From assembly GCA_002299915.1 (NCBI GenBank), contig DBOG01000061.1:1-9978 (forward strand): a stretch of DNA of 9,978 bases, given 5' to 3'. The position numbers and the translations under genes are program-made. Origin of the DNA: Proteobacteria bacterium UBA652 (GTDB lineage Bacteria; Pseudomonadota; Gammaproteobacteria; Nitrosococcales; Methylophagaceae). Shown piece by piece: positions 7,003-9,978 of the stretch (position 1 is the stretch's first letter; each line of letters starts with the position of its first letter). The notes under the pieces are model-generated. The model worked only from the letters and a program-made list of their open reading frames with translations, had not been told where the DNA came from and searched no databases.

Positions 7003-7411
7003 ACCGGTAGTCCTTGATACCAATGTATTAATCAGTGCCGCACTTTCTCCATCAGGCTTGCCGGCGCAAGTTGTTCGACATACTATCGAACAAGGCCGTA
7101 TTGTTTTTTCAGACGAAACTTATGAAGAATTTTATTCTCGACTCTGGCGCCCTAAATTTGATCGCTATATTACAAGAGAGATGCGCCAATCAATTCTGCT
7201 TGATTTTAGTAATATCGCCGATTGGGTCAATATCGCGGGCAAGTTAGATCTATGCCGCGATCCTGATAATAATAAATTTCTCGAAGTTGCAATTGTTGCG
7301 CAGGCGGTGATGTTAGTTAGTGGCGATAAAGATTTAACCGATCTACAGGAAATTAAAGGGATCCCTATCTATACTCCCGCTCAATGCATTGATGCAATTA
7401 ATCATCACTAA
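6995..7411 (+). CDS. PIN-domain toxin of a type II toxin-antitoxin pair
   Basis: This 138-residue protein resembles the PIN family of putative toxin components (COG1569 type). PIN toxins are Mg-dependent ribonucleases that cut RNA in the cytoplasm. The expected acidic residues are present: Asp8 in VVLDTNVLIS, Glu44 or Glu45 in SDETYEEF, Asp91 in RDPDNNKFLEVA, and Asp111 with Asp113 in VSGDKDL. It therefore looks catalytically intact and full length. The start codon lies inside the end of the antitoxin frame with an 8-nt overlap, and no good ribosome site precedes it, so translation is probably coupled to the antitoxin. The TAG in the antitoxin, 98 bases upstream, would weaken that coupling. 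The RNA target cannot be told from sequence. A palindromic element begins two bases after the stop. Confidence 0.85.
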   Translation: MIKPVVLDTNVLISAALSPSGLPAQVVRHTIEQGRIVFSDETYEEFYSRLWRPKFDRYITREMRQSILLDFSNIADWVNIAGKLDLCRDPDNNKFLEVAIVAQAVMLVSGDKDLTDLQEIKGIPIYTPAQCIDAINHH

Positions 7412-7413
7412 AC

Positions 7414-7577
7414 TATACCCGTGATCATTCAAATTGCGGTTTTTTGGTGCCCGTAATGGATGGGATAGCAAGGCATAATAGTGATGTAATAGTCGTTCTA
7501 TTGCTCACTATCTATAACGCAGCTAGCGCATTCAGTATGGGTGTTAAAAATCTGCAACTTGAATGATCACGGGTATA
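7414..7577. mobile_element. 164-bp MITE-like palindromic element
   Basis: The ends are 24-nt inverted repeats with a single mismatch. The outer 19 bases, tatacccgtgatcattcaa, are exact (left arm 7414-7437, right arm 7554-7577). The interior continues as an imperfect palindrome to a five-base loop at 7493-7497, so the whole element can fold into one hairpin. The outermost TA on each side may be a TA target duplication, which would put the mobile unit at 7416-7575. No transposase is encoded. It sits between the toxin stop (7411) and the fusA promoter, and no U tract follows, so it is not a standard terminator. It may protect the 3' end of the toxin transcript. Confidence 0.8.
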
Positions 7578-7626
7578 TATTCAAATACATACTAAAAATC
7601 ATTTTATTTTATAGCCCTTTATGCGT

Positions 7627-7632
7627 TATAAT
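7627..7632 (+). promoter_or_regulatory. Probable fusA promoter (-10 box)
   Basis: A perfect TATAAT lies 66 nt before the fusA start. At 16-18 bp upstream there is only a T-rich stretch and no good TTGACA match, so the -35 is weak. Expected transcription start is near 7639, giving a leader of about 60 nt. Confidence 0.55.
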
Positions 7633-7646
7633 AGATGGTTTACTTC

Positions 7647-7660
7647 GGCAATTTTTTGCC
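7647..7660 (+). other. Small hairpin plus T-run in the fusA leader
   Basis: GGCAA (7647-7651) pairs with TTGCC (7656-7660) around a four-T loop and is followed by ATTTTT. It resembles a minimal attenuator within the predicted leader. The five-pair stem is short for an efficient terminator, so the role is uncertain. Confidence 0.3.
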
Positions 7661-7698
7661 ATTTTTAATTAACGAACACTTAAACAAACGAGACGAAT

Positions 7699-9792
7699 AT
7701 GGCTGCTGATTTATCCAAGTACAGAAATATCGGGATCTTCGCGCATGTTGATGCGGGTAAAACCACGACAACAGAACGGATCCTTAAACTAACTGGTAAA
7801 ATCCATAAAATCGGTGAGGTTCATGATGGTGAATCTACGATGGATTTCATGGATCAAGAAGCAGAGCGTGGGATAACCATTCAATCTGCGGCAACCACAT
7901 GTGAGTGGGGTGGTCATCGTTTAAACGTTATCGATACTCCGGGTCACGTAGATTTCACAATTGAAGTATATCGTTCGCTTAAAGTGCTTGATGGTGGTGT
8001 TGGTGTTTTCTGTGGTAGTGGTGGTGTTGAGCCCCAATCAGAAACAAACTGGCGCTATGCTAATGAATCTGAAGTATCGCGTATTATCTTCGTGAATAAA
8101 CTGGATCGTATGGGTGCTGATTTTTATCGCGTTGTAAAACAAGTTAAAGATGTTTTGGGTGCCAATCCATTAGTGATGGTATTACCAATTGGTATCGAAG
8201 AAGATTTCATTGGTTGTGTTGACCTATTAACGCGTAAGGCATGGATATGGGATAACGAAAAAGACACCACGGAATTCCGTCTTGATGAGCCACCTGCAGA
8301 CATGGCTGACAAAATTGAAGAGTATCGCGAATTATTGGTCGAAACGGCACTTGAGCAAGACGATGATTTAATGGAAAAATATCTTGAAGGCGAAGAGCCT
8401 TCAATTGAAGAACTCCATAAATGTATCCGTAAAGGTACATTAACAATGGGCTTCTTCCCAACATACTGTGGTTCAGCCTTTAAAGATAAAGGTGTGCAAA
8501 TGGTATTGGATGCGGTTGTGTCGTATCTGCCAAGCCCAACAGAAGTTAAACCACAGCCAGAAGTGGATGAAGCAGGGAATGAAACAGGTGACTTCGCGAT
8601 TGTTTCAACTGAAGGTCCACTGCGCGCCCTAGCATTCAAAATCATGGATGACCGGTTTGGTGTATTAACCTTTATTCGTATCTATTCAGGTATTTTAAAC
8701 AAAGGTGATTCGGTGCTTAACTCGTTCACGGGTAAAACAGAGCGTGTTGGCCGGATGGTAGAAATGCATGCCGATGATCGTAATGAGTTAGATACCGCAC
8801 AAGCAGGTGATATCATTGCCGTTGTGGGGATGAAAGATGTGCAAACAGGTCACACACTCTGTGATCCTAAAAATCCAACAACATTAGAGCCTATGGTATT
8901 CCCGGATCCCGTTATCTCAATTGCGATTTCACCCATTGATAAAGCCAGTACTGAAAAAATGGGTATTGCTATTGGTAAAATGATTAAAGAAGACCCTTCT
9001 TTCCGCGTTGAAACAGACCAAGAAAGCGGTGAAACGATCATCAAAGGGATGGGTGAGTTACATTTAGATATTAAAGTAGATATCTTAAAACGGACACATG
9101 GTGTTGAAGTCACCGTCGGTGCACCACAAGTGGCTTATCGTGAAACAATCACACAAAGTATCGAAGATAGCTATACCCATAAGAAACAATCCGGTGGTTC
9201 TGGTCAGTTTGGTAAAATTGACTACATCATTGAGCCAGGCGAACCAGCAAGTGGCTTTGAATTTGAATCTAAGGTTACCGGTGGTAATGTACCGCGCGAA
9301 TACTGGCCTGCAATCGAAAAAGCATTTGAAGGCAGCTTGGTTAAAGGTGTGATGGCGGGATTCCCTTGCTTAGATGTAAAAGTAACCTTATTGGATGGTG
9401 CTTTCCATGCGGTGGATTCATCTGCAATGGCGTTTGAATTGGCAGCGAAAGGTGCTTATCGTCAAACCATCCCTAAAGCAGGTCCACAATTGCTTGAGCC
9501 GATCATGAAAGTAGACGTATTTACACCTGAAGATCACGTAGGTGATGTAATCGGTGATTTAAACCGCCGTCGTGGGATGATCAAATCACAAGACGCAACA
9601 CCAACAGGTGTCCGTATTAATGGTGAAATACCACTAAGTGAAATGTTTGGTTATATTGGTTCATTACGTACGATGACATCAGGTCGTGGTCAGTTCTCTA
9701 TGGAGTTCTTGCACTATATGCCTTGCCCACGTAATGTGGCTGAAGATGTAATCGCAGATGTTAAAGCGCGTGAAGCTGCTAAAGCAAAATAA
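7699..9792 (+). CDS. fusA: Elongation factor G, second-paralogue (FusB/EF-G2) type
   Basis: EF-G is the GTPase that drives tRNA and mRNA translocation on the ribosome and works with RRF in recycling. The 697-residue protein is complete (E. coli 704). The GTPase signatures are AHVDAGKTTTTE (15-26), DTPGH (79-83, catalytic His83) and NKLD (133-136). Domain II begins near 290, and the domain IV tip keeps His570 in FHAVDSS. The wording GSGGVEPQSETNWRYA and NKLD, where canonical EF-G has NKMD, matches my recollection of the second EF-G found in Vibrio and relatives. No rpsL, rpsG or tuf gene is adjacent, so this is not a str operon. It probably is a second copy, but the canonical copy cannot be checked here. 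GAGA at 7690-7693 is a weak ribosome site. A terminator follows the stop. Confidence 0.93.
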   Translation: MAADLSKYRNIGIFAHVDAGKTTTTERILKLTGKIHKIGEVHDGESTMDFMDQEAERGITIQSAATTCEWGGHRLNVIDTPGHVDFTIEVYRSLKVLDGGVGVFCGSGGVEPQSETNWRYANESEVSRIIFVNKLDRMGADFYRVVKQVKDVLGANPLVMVLPIGIEEDFIGCVDLLTRKAWIWDNEKDTTEFRLDEPPADMADKIEEYRELLVETALEQDDDLMEKYLEGEEPSIEELHKCIRKGTLTMGFFPTYCGSAFKDKGVQMVLDAVVSYLPSPTEVKPQPEVDEAGNETGDFAIVSTEGPLRALAFKIMDDRFGVLTFIRIYSGILNKGDSVLNSFTGKTERVGRMVEMHADDRNELDTAQAGDIIAVVGMKDVQTGHTLCDPKNPTTLEPMVFPDPVISIAISPIDKASTEKMGIAIGKMIKEDPSFRVETDQESGETIIKGMGELHLDIKVDILKRTHGVEVTVGAPQVAYRETITQSIEDSYTHKKQSGGSGQFGKIDYIIEPGEPASGFEFESKVTGGNVPREYWPAIEKAFEGSLVKGVMAGFPCLDVKVTLLDGAFHAVDSSAMAFELAAKGAYRQTIPKAGPQLLEPIMKVDVFTPEDHVGDVIGDLNRRRGMIKSQDATPTGVRINGEIPLSEMFGYIGSLRTMTSGRGQFSMEFLHYMPCPRNVAEDVIADVKAREAAKAK

Positions 9793-9809
9793 GCAGTCTC
9801 ATGAGAAAC

Positions 9810-9839
9810 AAAAAAGCCAGCTTTAAGCTGGCTTTTTTT
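9810..9839. terminator. Bidirectional intrinsic terminator after fusA
   Basis: GCCAGC (9816-9821) pairs with GCTGGC (9827-9832) around TTTAA. The stem is flanked by six As on the left and seven Ts on the right. The A and T runs can extend the stem or act as the U tract in either direction. It serves fusA and the converging gene on the minus strand, which stops at 9857. Confidence 0.92.
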
Positions 9840-9856
9840 ATGCCTTACCTATCGTT

Positions 9857-9978
9857 CTAATACGAAAATTGTAGGCTAAAGGCAACCCGATGACGATCGT
9901 AATCACGACGCGCATCGGACGAGTCATTTTTAGTCCAAGTATGCAAGCCTTTTAATGTGTAAGAATTGACCGCGTTGT
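9857..9978 (-). CDS. Probable outer-membrane beta-barrel protein, C-terminal fragment
   Basis: The last 39 codons of a minus-strand gene are visible; the rest lies beyond the right edge. The end reads ...HRVAFSLQFSY and then TAG. Alternating hydrophobic and polar residues with a terminal aromatic are the signature of the last strand of an outer-membrane barrel, recognised by the BAM machinery. A preceding segment (NSYTLKGLHTWTKND) also looks like a barrel strand entering a polar loop rich in Asp and Arg. The family cannot be named from this piece. It converges on fusA and shares its terminator. An in-frame TAA follows three codons after the TAG. Confidence 0.6.
   Translation of the reverse strand, partial: NAVNSYTLKGLHTWTKNDSSDARRDYDRHRVAFSLQFSY

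Noticed and set aside
7554..7585. Outward-facing promoter from the right end of the palindromic element toward fusA
   Set aside because: TTGAAT and TATATT are present, but the spacing is too short for a sigma-70 promoter.
8124..8645. Open frame of 173 codons on the minus strand inside fusA
   Set aside because: It lies fully antisense to a conserved EF-G sequence, its Ser-rich composition follows from the antisense reading, and no ribosome site or family match is seen.

Overview
The window reads as a chromosomal segment of a moderately AT-rich gammaproteobacterium. The evidence is the uvrC-pgsA-tRNA-Gly-tRNA-Cys order familiar from enterobacteria, a full-length Mfd that follows the E. coli protein closely, and an elongation factor G of the second-paralogue type known from Vibrio-like genomes. 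No genus can be named safely.

Layout: positions 90-309 hold tRNA-Cys and tRNA-Gly on the minus strand. They are served by a strong promoter (325-352) whose -35 box overlaps the pgsA stop codon. Next on the minus strand are pgsA (phosphatidylglycerophosphate synthase) and uvrC (excision nuclease subunit), 33 nt apart. Upstream of uvrC lies a roughly 95-bp concentric palindrome (2791-2886), then a small two-helix membrane protein gene (2916-3131). That small gene is divergent from mfd (3224-6700, transcription-repair coupling factor), so two nucleotide-excision-repair genes flank it.

Downstream of mfd is a Phd/YefM antitoxin - PIN-domain toxin pair. The antitoxin reading frame is broken by an in-frame TAG at codon 48, while the toxin keeps its acidic active-site residues. 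Two bases after the toxin stop begins a 164-bp MITE-like palindrome (7414-7577) with 24-nt terminal inverted repeats. A promoter and short leader then precede a complete EF-G gene (7699-9792). This gene stands outside any visible str operon. A bidirectional terminator (9810-9839) separates it from the converging C-terminal end of a probable outer-membrane beta-barrel protein that runs off the right edge.

The housekeeping genes are ordinary. The accessory material is the broken toxin-antitoxin pair and the two palindromic elements, which share short internal blocks and may be related. I see no CRISPR array, prophage, transposase gene or clearly new multi-gene system. The most unusual features are the orphaned PIN toxin and the palindromes. 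The 148 bases between uvrC and the small membrane gene, and the 287 bases between the toxin and fusA, contain the palindromes and control sites described below and no protein gene I can support. The first 89 bases hold nothing convincing.
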